Shown here: in pieces, positions 1 through 9,270 of the stretch
Layout: every line of letters starts with the position of its first letter
Position numbering within the stretch: position 1 is the first letter of the stretch
Origin: Chloracidobacterium sp.
Lineage (GTDB): Bacteria > Acidobacteriota > Blastocatellia > Pyrinomonadales > Pyrinomonadaceae
Length of the DNA stretch: 64,000 nucleotides
Reading direction: 5' to 3'
Assembly (NCBI GenBank): GCA_016716305.1
Contig: JADJWP010000002.1
Coordinates: forward strand, 928,501 to 992,500
The notes under the pieces: model-generated
The model's input: only the letters and a program-made list of their open reading frames with translations
Told to the model about the DNA's origin: nothing
The model's database searches: none
Made by a program: the position numbers and the translations under genes

Positions 1-258
1 CGAAACAATCGCAGAAATGTGAGCTGGACCAATTCGAATGTCTATCGCACGGGCAACTACGGTTACCAGAATGCGGTAAGCCAAAGCCAGTATCGCTACT
101 ATTTCCAACAGGGGTTCCAGCGTGGATACCAGGACGGATCAAACAGCCGATATCAGGATGGCTATAATGGCCAGTATGAATACGGCTACTATGACAACGG
201 TCAGGTAAACATTCTTGGTACGATTCTTGGCGCGATCCTCGATATCAGAAGTTACTAA
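1..258 (+). CDS. Tyr/Gly-rich hypothetical protein, 5'-truncated by the window edge
   Basis: The reading frame is open to base 1 (codons for Arg-Asn-Asn-Arg-Arg-Asn precede the GTG at 19), so this is probably the C-terminal end of a longer gene and not a 79-residue protein beginning at 19. The visible part is rich in Tyr, Gly, Gln and Asn with loosely repeated GYQDG-like motifs (GFQRGYQDG, RYQDGYNG). It ends in a short hydrophobic stretch (NILGTILGAILDI) that may be a glycine-zipper or membrane-associated tail. It is followed 24 bp later by an intrinsic terminator. No function can be assigned. Confidence 0.6.
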   Translation, partial: RNNRRNVSWTNSNVYRTGNYGYQNAVSQSQYRYYFQQGFQRGYQDGSNSRYQDGYNGQYEYGYYDNGQVNILGTILGAILDIRSY

Positions 259-281
259 GGCCTCACAACTCCCTCACCAAC

Positions 282-310
282 AGCCTCGGATCCACGTCCG
301 GGGCTTTTTT
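282..310 (+). terminator. Intrinsic terminator after the Tyr/Gly-rich gene
   Basis: A 9-bp stem (AGCCTCGGA / TCCGGGGCT, one T-G pair) with loop TCCACG is followed directly by a run of six T. Confidence 0.85.
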
Positions 311-447
311 GTTGGGAGTTGTCCGGTTTTCCCGCGGACCGCCAAGCGGATCAGATACGAACCAACAATTGTCCGGCGCCCGTAAGACCGAAACAGGTCA
401 TGACGTTGACCGAATGTCTTAGCTTTACGAAGTCTCAAGATAGGAGC

Positions 448-2193
448 TCAATTACCGGCAGGAACGACCGGGCCTAATTGAACAAAGGCATTCGGCCTTT
501 TAACTTTGATACGCAGTCGCGGCGAAGCCGAACGGCTTCCGCTTATGTCCGAAAGCTCCGAACGATAGGTGATATCGTAGGCAGTTCGAAGCTGAACAAC
601 GATGTCCTGATACGCAGTATTGATCTGCGAAAGCTGTGAGATCGGATAATAGACGCCGCCCGAGACCTTTGCGAGCCGTTCGCCTTCGCCGTTCGCTTTC
701 GAGGTCAGCGTCAAATGGCGATTTCGAAGTGGATCGATGTCTCGAAAGCCATTCGCAGCCGATGCGGCGATAAGCGACGACGGCACATAAAGCGGATAGA
801 TCAAGGCACCGCTTTCCTCGATAGCACCGATCAGCGAATCGAATGCGAGGAAAGAACGGTTGTCGTCGCCATCGGTCAAAACAACTATTGCCGTTCGATC
901 GCCCTTCAATGGCCGCAGGCTCTCAGAGATCGCATAGCCGAGCGCGTCATAATACGCCGTTGCGCCGCCCGCATCGAACGTATCGAGGCTCTCAGACAGC
1001 AGCCGTTTATCGGTCGTGAACCCGGCAAGCACTTTAACGTCCTCGCCGAACAGCACGATCGAAATACGGTCTTTTTCGTCAACGGTGTTTACAAATTCGC
1101 GAGCCGCTTTTCGGATGAACGTCACGTAGTTCTCAATACTCCCCGAAACATCGAGCAGCAATACGAGGTTCACCGGAGCCTGCACCGGTCTTACAGAGAT
1201 GATCTCGCGCGGCCGATTGTCCTCAAGCACTTCAAAATCCGATGTCCGAAGCCCGGCAAGCGCGCGGTTTTGCTGGTCGGTAATGGTTACGGTCGCCCGC
1301 ATCGTCACACCGGCAGATCGGGAGGACGGCCCGGGAGAGAATGCAAGCTCCGGTTCGCGCTTCAACGGTGGCAGCGTTCGTGCATAATCGCCAAAGAACT
1401 TTGGAGCAGCTCGTCTGATGGCATCCATCATCACCGTGTCACCGCTGCGAATTATAGCTTTTGCAGCTTCGGTCAGCGGACGTTCTCGCAGATCGCCAGT
1501 GACCTCGTTCGGCGGAACATTGATGAGTACGATGCCGCGCGCAGTTGTGAAGTTGAGAATGACTTCACGCGAGATCTCGTCGTCTTGTTTCGGGGTCTCG
1601 CCGGTGTCGACTTGAGTCTCTGTTGCCGTTGTCTCATTTCCAATGTGATTGCCTTTTATCTCAAATCGGCCCGCAGCCCGTTCCTTAACTTTCTCGAGCT
1701 CAAAATCCGAAACAAAACGTGGGCGTGACGCGGTCCATAGCATTGAATAGCGTATGTTCTCGACCGGAACATCGACGGCGATCGTTCCGGTTTCAGTTCG
1801 CGCCGTGATGCTCTCAAAATTACCGACGACCATGACCTCTCCCTCGCCGGTGGTCAGACCCAGTCGTGATCGTTCTGAAACGTTCAGCCTCAGGTCTATT
1901 CGCTTTCGTGAACTTGCAGGTTTGACCTCGACACGCAATCGGCCAGGTGTCGATACGATAGTCACCTCATTCTCCGCCAAAGTGGCGGTCGATACCGCAG
2001 TCAGGCTGCCCTTCGCTGCGTCACCTGCGATTGCGGTTACATCGATCCGACCGAAAAGATTGACCACCTCGATCGTTTGTCCTTTCCCGATCGAGATCTC
2101 GCGATCTAATGTCTGTCCGCAAACAGCAAAAGCAGCCGCTGCGAAAGAGACGGTCAGTACGAGAAAAGAAATAGGATGTGCGGGTTTTGTCAC
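448..2193 (-). CDS. Secreted VWFA-domain protein (Acidobacterial VWFA-related type)
   Basis: With the GTG start at 2193 the protein is about 581 residues. A longer reading from 2256 would overlap the upstream kinase by 67 bp, whereas GTG at 2193 forms a GTGA overlap with the kinase stop, typical of translational coupling. The N-terminus is a signal peptide (ISFLVLTVSFAAAAFA). The first half contains beta-rich adhesin-like sequence (EVVNLFGRIDVTAIAG, RIDLRLNVSERSRL). The second half has 'LAGLRTSDFEVLEDNRPREI' and then a VWFA domain with the MIDAS motif LLLDVSGSIENY and VLTDGDDN, the pattern of the Acidobacterial VWFA-related family. It probably acts outside the inner membrane in binding or assembly; the ligand is unknown. 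Co-transcribed with the membrane Ser/Thr kinase. Confidence 0.85.
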   Translation of the reverse strand: MTKPAHPISFLVLTVSFAAAAFAVCGQTLDREISIGKGQTIEVVNLFGRIDVTAIAGDAAKGSLTAVSTATLAENEVTIVSTPGRLRVEVKPASSRKRIDLRLNVSERSRLGLTTGEGEVMVVGNFESITARTETGTIAVDVPVENIRYSMLWTASRPRFVSDFELEKVKERAAGRFEIKGNHIGNETTATETQVDTGETPKQDDEISREVILNFTTARGIVLINVPPNEVTGDLRERPLTEAAKAIIRSGDTVMMDAIRRAAPKFFGDYARTLPPLKREPELAFSPGPSSRSAGVTMRATVTITDQQNRALAGLRTSDFEVLEDNRPREIISVRPVQAPVNLVLLLDVSGSIENYVTFIRKAAREFVNTVDEKDRISIVLFGEDVKVLAGFTTDKRLLSESLDTFDAGGATAYYDALGYAISESLRPLKGDRTAIVVLTDGDDNRSFLAFDSLIGAIEESGALIYPLYVPSSLIAASAANGFRDIDPLRNRHLTLTSKANGEGERLAKVSGGVYYPISQLSQINTAYQDIVVQLRTAYDITYRSELSDISGSRSASPRLRIKVKRPNAFVQLGPVVPAGN

Positions 2194-4388
2194 GGCTTGC
2201 TTGCGCCCGAAACACGGCCCGACTGGATCAGCCGCTGCCGTACACGTTCCTGCCATTTTTTTCGGGGCCGGTCGGTCTCTTCAAACTTCGCGAGCAGATC
2301 TTGAAGCGATTCGCCGCCTGCTTGCCTGGTTTTCAAATAAAGCAAAGCAACGATGATAGCGGTGATCGAGGTCACGACGATCTGGAGCGGGAGCAGAAGG
2401 ATCTGAAGCAATGACTCGAGTATCGCCTTTCGAAGTTTCCCTTTCATGTCCTTTTCATCACCCGTCACTCTGATCGTGCGATTGTTGATGGTGAAATCGA
2501 CAGATCGCGGTGTTTCAACGGGCCTTGCAGGCGAAACTGTCTCAGCTGGCGGATCGGCGGCGCCCTGTTCAACGATCTCGATCTTTTCGGCCTGGGTTTC
2601 CAATGCCCTTGCCGTAATGTTCACGACGAACGAGATCGTTCCGGCCGAAACAGCGGGTATGAGAAACATTATCGCCACTGCAGCTACCGAAGTTGCGAGC
2701 GAACGCTTGACGAGATCTTTTGACCGCTTCAGCGCCTGGCGGCCGCGAAGGTTCTCCATCATCACCACCGGACCGACCAATGTCCAAAGAACCGTGGTAA
2801 CAAAGAAACCGATGCCGCACGTCACAGCCCCAATCACAAGCGTAAGCACCGTACTGAGTATGCCGGTTCCCGCGAACGTCCGCCATTTCTTGCGAGCCTC
2901 ACTCAAAGCCGGACGCAGTTTGATCGGCCTTAATGGGACCGCCATCGATTGGGTGACGATCCAGGTTATGGTACCGATGATCAAGTAGGCACAAAATCCG
3001 GTCAAAAAGTACATCACTGAGCCCGTAATGCCCATCGTGATGTTCGCTGTCGTCGTTCCTATCGACTCGTTCACCTTTAGAAAACTGAGAGTAATAAGGA
3101 CCGCTGTGAAAAGGATCATCGGCACGTGAAATACAAGCGAGAGCAGCAGGAACTTACTTATGTGCTCGGTGTAGATCATTCCGGCGCGTCTCAGCAGCCC
3201 GAATATACCCTCGGAACGAGAACGCAGGATCGTCGCAAACGCCTCGGCTGACTGCGGCCGCTCGTCTGGATCTTTCGCAAGAGCAGAAACGATCACGCGC
3301 TTTAGCTTCTTACGGACCTTCTTTACCTTAAGCGGAGGTGGGGGAAGTTCCTTGTGAGCCTCCATTACCTTCGTGAAATCGCCTGTGAACGGCGTTTTGC
3401 CGGATAACATCTGATATGCGATCACACCAAGGCTGTAGACGTCAGAGCGAGCATCCAGGTGTTCGCCGCGACACTGCTCAGGCGACATGTAAAGCGGCGT
3501 CCCGAGAACGGCACCGACACGGGTAAGAGCCTTGGTCGCGATCGATCGGTCGCCTGTGATCGTCTTCACGCGTTCACGGCTCGCTTCGGGATCCGCAACT
3601 CTTTCGTCCGTTATCAATCGTGTCCCGATCGTTTCCGGATCTGGCTTGCCGGCAGCTTCGCCGTCGACCGACGATGGGTCAACGATCGTTTCTGATTCGG
3701 ATGATACAAATGATCCGGCAACCGTGCCGGTTTGCATTATTCGGGTGGGCGAAATACTGTCGTGGATCTCTGTAAGATGCCCGGCATCGGCGACTGTTAG
3801 ATTCGAACCGCCGATAAATGTTGGGGCGGCAGTAATATGAATATCATTTTGACCGTCTCCGCCAATTGATTGCGTTTCAAGCTTTGCAATACCAAAATCG
3901 AGGACCTTAACTGTATAACCGCCGCGCTGATTTGGTTCGAGCCAAATGTTGTCGGGTTTCAGGTCACGGTGAATTATCCCCTGCTCATGAGCCTCCTGCA
4001 CGGCCGAGCAGACTTGTTCTAGAATATCGAGCGTCCATGCGACCGGAAGGTTATTTTCTTCGTCAAGTATCTCGCCAAGAGTGCAGCCATCGAGATACTC
4101 CATCACCAAATACGCGACCTGACCCTGCTCGGTCTCCGCGAATCCAAAGTCCGTCACGTCAACCACGTTAGGATGACGCAGTCTTCCGGCGGCTCGGGCC
4201 TCGCGTCGAAACCGTTCCACGAATTCGGGCCTTTCCATGAACTGTGGGGCGATGATCTTTACAGCGACCGGACGTTCGGTACCTAGATGAGTCGCAAGAT
4301 AAACGGTACCCATACCGCCGCGGCCTAATTCGCGCTCGATACGATATTTGTCATCCAAAGTCTGTCCGTACACTTTTGAAGCCTGCAT
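2190..4388 (-). CDS. Membrane Ser/Thr protein kinase with large activation-segment insertion
   Basis: A Hanks-type kinase domain (about residues 15-390) has all catalytic signatures: GRGGMGTVY glycine loop, VAVK lysine (K44), HRDLKPDN loop and DFG (D164). Between DFGIAK and GTPLYMSPE lie about 126 residues where 15-20 are usual. This insertion is rich in Ser, Thr, Asp and Gly. Beyond residue 410 come at least five hydrophobic membrane segments instead of the single segment of PknB-type kinases, ending in LLYLKTRQAGG and a short cytoplasmic tail. I chose the ATG at 4388 because kinases of this family start 10-20 residues before the glycine loop; an in-frame ATG at 4472 adds 28 atypical residues. 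It overlaps the downstream VWFA gene by GTGA. Confidence 0.9.
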   Translation of the reverse strand: MQASKVYGQTLDDKYRIERELGRGGMGTVYLATHLGTERPVAVKIIAPQFMERPEFVERFRREARAAGRLRHPNVVDVTDFGFAETEQGQVAYLVMEYLDGCTLGEILDEENNLPVAWTLDILEQVCSAVQEAHEQGIIHRDLKPDNIWLEPNQRGGYTVKVLDFGIAKLETQSIGGDGQNDIHITAAPTFIGGSNLTVADAGHLTEIHDSISPTRIMQTGTVAGSFVSSESETIVDPSSVDGEAAGKPDPETIGTRLITDERVADPEASRERVKTITGDRSIATKALTRVGAVLGTPLYMSPEQCRGEHLDARSDVYSLGVIAYQMLSGKTPFTGDFTKVMEAHKELPPPPLKVKKVRKKLKRVIVSALAKDPDERPQSAEAFATILRSRSEGIFGLLRRAGMIYTEHISKFLLLSLVFHVPMILFTAVLITLSFLKVNESIGTTTANITMGITGSVMYFLTGFCAYLIIGTITWIVTQSMAVPLRPIKLRPALSEARKKWRTFAGTGILSTVLTLVIGAVTCGIGFFVTTVLWTLVGPVVMMENLRGRQALKRSKDLVKRSLATSVAAVAIMFLIPAVSAGTISFVVNITARALETQAEKIEIVEQGAADPPAETVSPARPVETPRSVDFTINNRTIRVTGDEKDMKGKLRKAILESLLQILLLPLQIVVTSITAIIVALLYLKTRQAGGESLQDLLAKFEETDRPRKKWQERVRQRLIQSGRVSGASKP

Positions 4389-4794
4389 TTCGAGGAATCC
4401 GCCCGACCCGATGTAGTACGCGATACGCTGCCGCCTTGTTCTGCGAGGATCGCAAACCGCAGCACGAGACATCCGAGTAATCGATATTATAGATTATTAA
4501 CACGAAGCAACAAATTAATGCGGACCATGATCATTCTGAGGTAGATCACTAGCGATCAAAACCGAACTCGACCTCCTGACCTGATCGCGGCCTCTGAAGT
4601 AATGAAGCTGGGTTCTTTGCAACCAAGGTTCCGAAAACCCTTGCGAAATTCGCAAAATTCGTTTAATTTTTCCGGGTAACCTAACAATTTGAGTCTGAAA
4701 GCGTATCATACGTGCAACAGTATTTCATTTTGTTGCATTTATGTGGTAATCTTTTCAAAGACAAAATCTCAAAGTACACGGAGAACCCACCAAA
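4389..4794. other. Divergent intergenic region between the kinase gene and recA, with two palindromes
   Basis: No convincing gene. It carries a 15-bp palindrome TTGCGAA-A-TTCGCAA at 4642-4656. It also carries an interrupted inverted repeat TGCAACA-N11-TGTTGCA at 4713-4737, 58 bp before the recA start. Neither matches the E. coli (CTG-N10-CAG) or Bacillus (GAAC-N4-GTTC) LexA box. Either could be a damage-response or other operator for recA. No clear -35/-10 pair was found. Confidence 0.4.
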
Positions 4795-5805
4795 ATGAGC
4801 CTTGATAAAGGAAAAGCGATCGAATCAGCATTGCTGCAGATCGAAAAGAAGTTCGGAAAAGGATCGATAATGCGTCTCGGCGAAAAGCCGCATGAGGAGA
4901 TCGGAGCGATCTCGACCAACTGTTTGAGCCTGGATGCGGCTATCGGCGTCGGCGGCCTGCCAAGAGGCCGAATAGTTGAGATCTATGGCCCTGAAAGCTC
5001 GGGCAAAACGACCCTCGCCCTACAGGTCGTTGCTTCGGCCCAGCGGGCCGGCGGCATTGCGGCCTACATCGATGCCGAGCACGCTATGGATCCGGAATAC
5101 GCGGGCAAACTTGGGGTCAATATCGATGATCTTCTTATTTCTCAACCCGACTCGGGTGAGCAGGCGCTTGAGATCGCCGAAACTCTGGTACGTTCGAACA
5201 GCGTTGATGTGATCGTCATCGATTCTGTCGCTGCCCTTGTACCGAGAGCCGAACTCGACGGCGAAATGGGAGACTCGCTTCCCGGCTTGCAGGCAAGGCT
5301 GATGTCGCAGGCATTACGGAAGATAACCGCGATCGTTGCAAATTCGCGAACCACATTCATTTTCATTAATCAACTTCGCGAGAAGATCGGCGTCTTCTTT
5401 GGATCTCCGGAAACAACTACGGGCGGTAAGGCTCTGAAGTTCTATGCAAGTGTCCGTCTCGATATTCGCCGGATCGGCGCGATCAAAGACGGCGACAAAA
5501 TGGTCGGGAACAGGACCCGCGTAAAGGTAGTCAAGAACAAGGTCGCCCCGCCGTTTCGGGAGTGTGAGTTCGACATTATGTATGGCGAGGGAATCTCGCG
5601 TGAAGGCGACCTGATCGATCTCGCTTCGAACAACAATGTCGTAGAAAAGAGCGGGGCATGGTTCTCATACAAAGGCGAACGCCTCGGACAAGGGCGCGAA
5701 AACGTCAAAAACCTCCTTAAGGAGAACGCTGAACTCCGAGAAAGGATCGAACAAGATGTGAAGATCGCTCTCGGCTTTGTAAAGGTCGAGGCGGCACCCG
5801 CATGA
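4795..5805 (+). CDS. recA: Recombinase RecA
   Basis: 336 residues, the usual RecA length. It binds single-stranded DNA and ATP, carries out homologous strand exchange and stimulates LexA-type repressor self-cleavage. Visible signatures: Walker A GPESSGKTT (about residue 65), AEHAMDPEYA, Walker B VIVIDSVAALVPRAE, the RecA signature ALRKITAIVANSRTTFIFINQLREKIGVFFG, here with TTF-I where MTNTV/SNCTV is common, and the C-terminal lysine/glutamate-rich region. GGAGA precedes the ATG by 10 bp. A bidirectional terminator follows 12 bp after the stop. No recX gene is adjacent. Confidence 0.98.
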   Translation: MSLDKGKAIESALLQIEKKFGKGSIMRLGEKPHEEIGAISTNCLSLDAAIGVGGLPRGRIVEIYGPESSGKTTLALQVVASAQRAGGIAAYIDAEHAMDPEYAGKLGVNIDDLLISQPDSGEQALEIAETLVRSNSVDVIVIDSVAALVPRAELDGEMGDSLPGLQARLMSQALRKITAIVANSRTTFIFINQLREKIGVFFGSPETTTGGKALKFYASVRLDIRRIGAIKDGDKMVGNRTRVKVVKNKVAPPFRECEFDIMYGEGISREGDLIDLASNNNVVEKSGAWFSYKGERLGQGRENVKNLLKENAELRERIEQDVKIALGFVKVEAAPA

Positions 5806-5817
5806 TCTAGAAAACAA

Positions 5818-5845
5818 AAAGGCGGCCCGATCCAGAGCCGCCTTT
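5818..5845. terminator. Bidirectional terminator between recA and the convergent lipoprotein gene
   Basis: Perfect 9-bp stem AAAGGCGGC / GCCGCCTTT with a 10-nt loop and A/T-rich flanks on both sides; it can serve recA on the plus strand and the lipoprotein gene on the minus strand. Confidence 0.8.
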
Positions 5846-5868
5846 AATGATTTTCCGCTACAGACTTT

Positions 5869-6300
5869 TTATGGCCTGTTGACCGGCCCAGGCATCTTGC
5901 GCTCATTCGGACGAGTGTTGGCTGGCGGCGGCGGTACGTTCGCATTTGGCCTTACTTGATTCATCTGACGTCGCAGCGTTTCAGCGTCCGGGATCCCGGG
6001 CGTCGGTGTGGCTCCGGGCTTCAAAGGTTTATTGATATTCGCCGGGTCGGGAATGCCGGGGGTCGGGGTTGCTCCTTTTGGAACGGCGTTGATGGCATTC
6101 GCGGGCGGAATTCCGGGGGTCGAATTTCCCGATGGCTGTATCGGTTGGGGCGAAAGCCCGGGCGGAAGATTTCCCGGATCGAGGTTTGACGGCCGATTAG
6201 AATCGCCCGAACGGTTCGAATTAGTATCGGCCGCAGACCCACACGCCATTACAATAAAAGTAAGGCAAAGCAAGAAAAGAAAGGAAAGGGATCTCAACAT
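5869..6300 (-). CDS. Proline-rich lipoprotein of unknown function
   Basis: 143 residues. The N-terminus LRSLSFLFLLCLTFIVMAC is a type II signal peptide with lipobox VMAC, so the mature protein should be anchored by a lipidated Cys. The remainder is low-complexity: Asn/Ser/Pro-rich linker followed by repeated GATPTPGIPD units (two close copies) and a Pro/Arg/Asn tail. No enzymatic domain is visible. It is probably a surface or periplasmic spacer protein. It is convergent with recA. Confidence 0.75.
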   Translation of the reverse strand: MLRSLSFLFLLCLTFIVMACGSAADTNSNRSGDSNRPSNLDPGNLPPGLSPQPIQPSGNSTPGIPPANAINAVPKGATPTPGIPDPANINKPLKPGATPTPGIPDAETLRRQMNQVRPNANVPPPPANTRPNERKMPGPVNRP

Positions 6301-6548
6301 AGCTTTTTCTATCGGACAGATCTTGGGATATCGAAATGAAAAGTCCGTCGTTTTACATACTTTGATGAAATTGTCGCCGGTCCGGCCGTTCGCAAGGCCG
6401 CTGCGCTTCCTCTATTCTTGTTGTATCGATTCCGATTTGTCAAAATTCGAGTGTCGTCAGACGTTCCCGCCATCGCTGCAGTTCACTTGCGGGTGTCATC
6501 GGTCTGTTCGATATACCAGATCCCGGCCTTCGATTCTTACCCACTGAT

Positions 6549-6577
6549 TTGACAACGATATTTACCATACATAAACT
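6549..6577 (+). promoter_or_regulatory. Predicted sigma-70 promoter of the tRNA-Phe gene
   Basis: TTGACA (6549-6554), 17-bp spacer, TAAACT (6572-6577). The predicted start is near 6584, about 30 nt before the mature tRNA. The rest of the 6301-6613 interval shows no gene. Confidence 0.55.
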
Positions 6578-6613
6578 TATGAATTCGCCCAATATCGGGC
6601 GTGAAGGCAAATC

Positions 6614-6689
<76 letters not shown>

Positions 6690-6965
6690 CAAAACACGCA
6701 GATCATGGGTTGCCGTACGGCGGCCTTTTCTTTTGCGACCGATCGTGTCGCACGCTGTGTCCAACTTCGTGAATCGATCGCGTTCTAATCCGCGGCTCCA
6801 TCCTCAATTCCTTCAAATAGTTTTATTGCCTTCCCCAGATTCGGCTTGAGAAAAACGGCACATGGTTTGCATTAGCCACGATGAAGGTTTCCGGGTTATG
6901 AACAAATGCAGCGAAGACCAAAACGGCAGCTCGATGGTCCAATGTGGGACCTTTTTGGAGGCAGC

Positions 6966-7202
6966 ATGACAGGCTTAAGACAACAATTTGATGCGGATCG
7001 GTTCGAAGACCACGATGGATTTTCGGAACATCGGAGCGAGGAAAAACCATTCGAAATTGGATGCGAACGGTGCAACCGTTCGCTCTACGTCAGCGCAAGC
7101 CTTGGCGAAGATATCGCAAGTAACTTGAAGAATGGGTTTGAATCGGGCGTCATTTGCAACGCTTGCAGGAGTCTCGATGATGAACTCGCATTTCCGCAAT
7201 GA
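6966..7202 (+). CDS. Small CxxC zinc-ribbon-like hypothetical protein
   Basis: 78 residues from the ATG at 6966, which has GGAGG 5 bp upstream. Longer in-frame starts (6906) lack a ribosome-binding site. The protein has two CxxC pairs, CERC (about residue 33) and CNAC (about 66), spaced as in a small zinc ribbon, and an otherwise polar sequence. The family is not recognised. It lies between tRNA-Phe and a second CxxC protein encoded on the other strand, which may hint at related small zinc proteins. Existence is supported by the strong Shine-Dalgarno and the paired cysteines only. Confidence 0.45.
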   Translation: MTGLRQQFDADRFEDHDGFSEHRSEEKPFEIGCERCNRSLYVSASLGEDIASNLKNGFESGVICNACRSLDDELAFPQ

Positions 7203-7308
7203 GGCCGGCTCGGAGTCTCTCTGATTCAGCGCGCAATTATCGATCGTCCCCAACATCGCTGAACTTGGCCGACACGATCCTTCCGTCCGGTTCGTCCTGT
7301 TTAACGAA

Positions 7309-7827
7309 CTAGTCGCGGTGCCACGTCACTCGTGCGACCTTGTTCTCATGCGAGAAATCGAAGGTAAGATCCCCTGCGTACGCGGCCGTCAATGCCTTTC
7401 CGATGCGCTGAACCAGGTGCTCGTCGGTTGTCTCGATCGAAATCTCCGAGTTATTTTCGCCAAATGAGATGATCGTCGAAAGCGGATTGTTCTTGTGTGC
7501 TTCGGTTGACTCATTCCGAATAAGATTTCGGATCTCCTCTCCGTGCTCCTGAAGGAAAACGCCGCTCACCTTCAAGTATCCGCCGGCTACCCCAGCGGCT
7601 TTTTGTTTGCATGCTGGGCAGGTTGTCACATTGGAAGGGTGCCATGATTCCGGGCCGAGTATCTCACGGACGCTCTCCTTCGCGACCCATCGACCGTGAT
7701 CAAAGATCGAGCCGCACTTGTCACAGATCGCAGGTGATCTCATCTTGGCCTCACCACGATGCTCTCCGGAATCGTGGTCGACGCGTTTCGTAAAGGTCGC
7801 ATTCGTATATCGTTTCGCGCTTTTCAT
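7309..7827 (-). CDS. CxxC zinc-binding protein resembling the BCAM0308 family
   Basis: 172 residues from the ATG at 7827 (GGAG 8 bp upstream; an in-frame ATG at 7860 is possible). The N-terminal third holds two CxxC motifs, CDKC and CPAC, about 45 residues apart, as in a zinc ribbon. The C-terminal part (ENNSEISIETTDEHLVQRIGKALTAAYAG...) reads as a compact alpha/beta domain. The arrangement resembles proteins annotated as BCAM0308 family, whose function is not established; this match is from memory and moderate in strength. It is divergent from rarA, with about 235 bp between them. Confidence 0.65.
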   Translation of the reverse strand: MKSAKRYTNATFTKRVDHDSGEHRGEAKMRSPAICDKCGSIFDHGRWVAKESVREILGPESWHPSNVTTCPACKQKAAGVAGGYLKVSGVFLQEHGEEIRNLIRNESTEAHKNNPLSTIISFGENNSEISIETTDEHLVQRIGKALTAAYAGDLTFDFSHENKVARVTWHRD

Positions 7828-8062
7828 CTTAAGATCTCCGTTTCTTCCATTGATCGGCAATTGTTACCGATCAACATTTGGTGCAATCCGCGTTCCGTAG
7901 CTCAAAGCTCGCTCGCCTTTATATCGTTCTGCGGCTTCTTCCAGAGACATACGTAAAATTACGCATTCCGCGAAAATCCTCGCATCGGTTTTTGCGGAGC
8001 GGCGCGGCACTGCAAGGTGTGGCAGCCTCGGAAATAACATATAATCAAAGTTCAAGAACTTT

Positions 8063-9190
8063 ATGGAACCGCTTGCGAGCAGGATCAGACCGGTTGATCT
8101 GACCGAGTTTATCGGCCAGGAACATTTGGTCGGCGGCGGCAAGCCGCTACGGCTGGCGATCGAAAATCGGCACGTCTTCTCGTTCGTTCTATGGGGCACA
8201 CCCGGCACCGGAAAGACCACCCTGGCCCGCATTTACGCTAAGGCGATAAACGCGGAATTTTTCGAACTGTCTGCGGTCTCTGCCGGCAAAGAGGATATCC
8301 GACGGATCGTTGCGTCTCGCCCGATCGGTGACCGGCCGAGGATCTTATTTCTGGACGAGATCCACCGCTTCAACAAGGCACAGCAGGATTTTCTTCTCCC
8401 GTTTGTTGAGAGCGGTGAGCTGGTGCTGATAGGAGCCACCACCGAGAATCCGAGTTTTGAAGTGATCCCGGCCCTGCTTTCGCGCTTGAGGGTGTTCGTC
8501 CTGAAAGAATTCGACGACGAACAGATGGCCTCAATAATCGATCGCACCGGTTTCAAGCTCGATGCTGAATCTAAGGACTGGCTTATCCGCATGGCAAATG
8601 GCGATGCGCGTCAGGCGATCACGATGATCGAAAATACGGCTCGTTTGTACGACGATATAACGGTATCGACGCTCCACGAAACGCTCCAGTCAACGTTTCT
8701 TCGTTATGATAAAAAAGGCGAAGAGCATTACAACGTAATCAGTGCGTTCATCAAATCGATGAGGGCGAGCCGGCCGAATGCGGCCCTCTACTACCTGGCG
8801 AGAATGCTCGAAGCCGGCGAAGACCCAAAATTCATCGCCCGCCGCATGGTCATTTTTGCGTCGGAAGACATCGGCCTCGCCCAGCCGACCGCGCTCGTGG
8901 TCGCAAACGCTGTGTTTCAGGCGGTCACGACCATCGGGATGCCAGAATGTGTGCATAATCTTGCGCACGGCGTAACCTATCTGGCAAATGCGGCGAAAGA
9001 CAGAAGTTCGACAAATGCGTTCGGCAAAGCGGTCGAGGATGTTCGGACCTTTGGCAATCTTCCGGTTCCGATGGCGATCAGAAACGCTCCGACAAAATTA
9101 ATGAAAGAACTTGGTTACGGAACGAAGAAGGACACCGAACCGGATGACCTAATGCCTGAGAAGCTCGCCGGGCGAACGTACATTGAATGA
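8063..9190 (+). CDS. rarA: Replication-associated recombination protein RarA (MgsA/WRNIP1 family AAA+ ATPase)
   Basis: 375 residues. RarA acts at stalled replication forks as a clamp-loader-like AAA+ ATPase. Signatures: family N-terminus PLASRIRPVDLTEFIGQEHLVG, Walker A GTPGTGKTT (about residues 45-53), Walker B ILFLDEIHRFNKAQQD, sensor 1 LIGATTENPSFEV, and the C-terminal tetramerisation region (MLEAGEDPKFIARRMVIFASEDIGLA). The end is shorter than usual: after LMKELGYG the protein closes within about 22 residues (PEKLAGRTYIE), whereas most homologues have some 30-50 more. Confidence 0.93.
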   Translation: MEPLASRIRPVDLTEFIGQEHLVGGGKPLRLAIENRHVFSFVLWGTPGTGKTTLARIYAKAINAEFFELSAVSAGKEDIRRIVASRPIGDRPRILFLDEIHRFNKAQQDFLLPFVESGELVLIGATTENPSFEVIPALLSRLRVFVLKEFDDEQMASIIDRTGFKLDAESKDWLIRMANGDARQAITMIENTARLYDDITVSTLHETLQSTFLRYDKKGEEHYNVISAFIKSMRASRPNAALYYLARMLEAGEDPKFIARRMVIFASEDIGLAQPTALVVANAVFQAVTTIGMPECVHNLAHGVTYLANAAKDRSSTNAFGKAVEDVRTFGNLPVPMAIRNAPTKLMKELGYGTKKDTEPDDLMPEKLAGRTYIE

Positions 9191-9270
9191 AGACCGATCG
9201 GCCAATAGATGGATTGCAATGCCAAGCAGCTGATCTTCCAAAAACACCCATTTATGGAGATACACTAAAA

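Noticed and set aside
715..1728. Plus-strand 337-codon frame inside the VWFA gene
   Set aside because: Antisense to a well-supported protein with domain motifs; the translation has no recognisable sequence.
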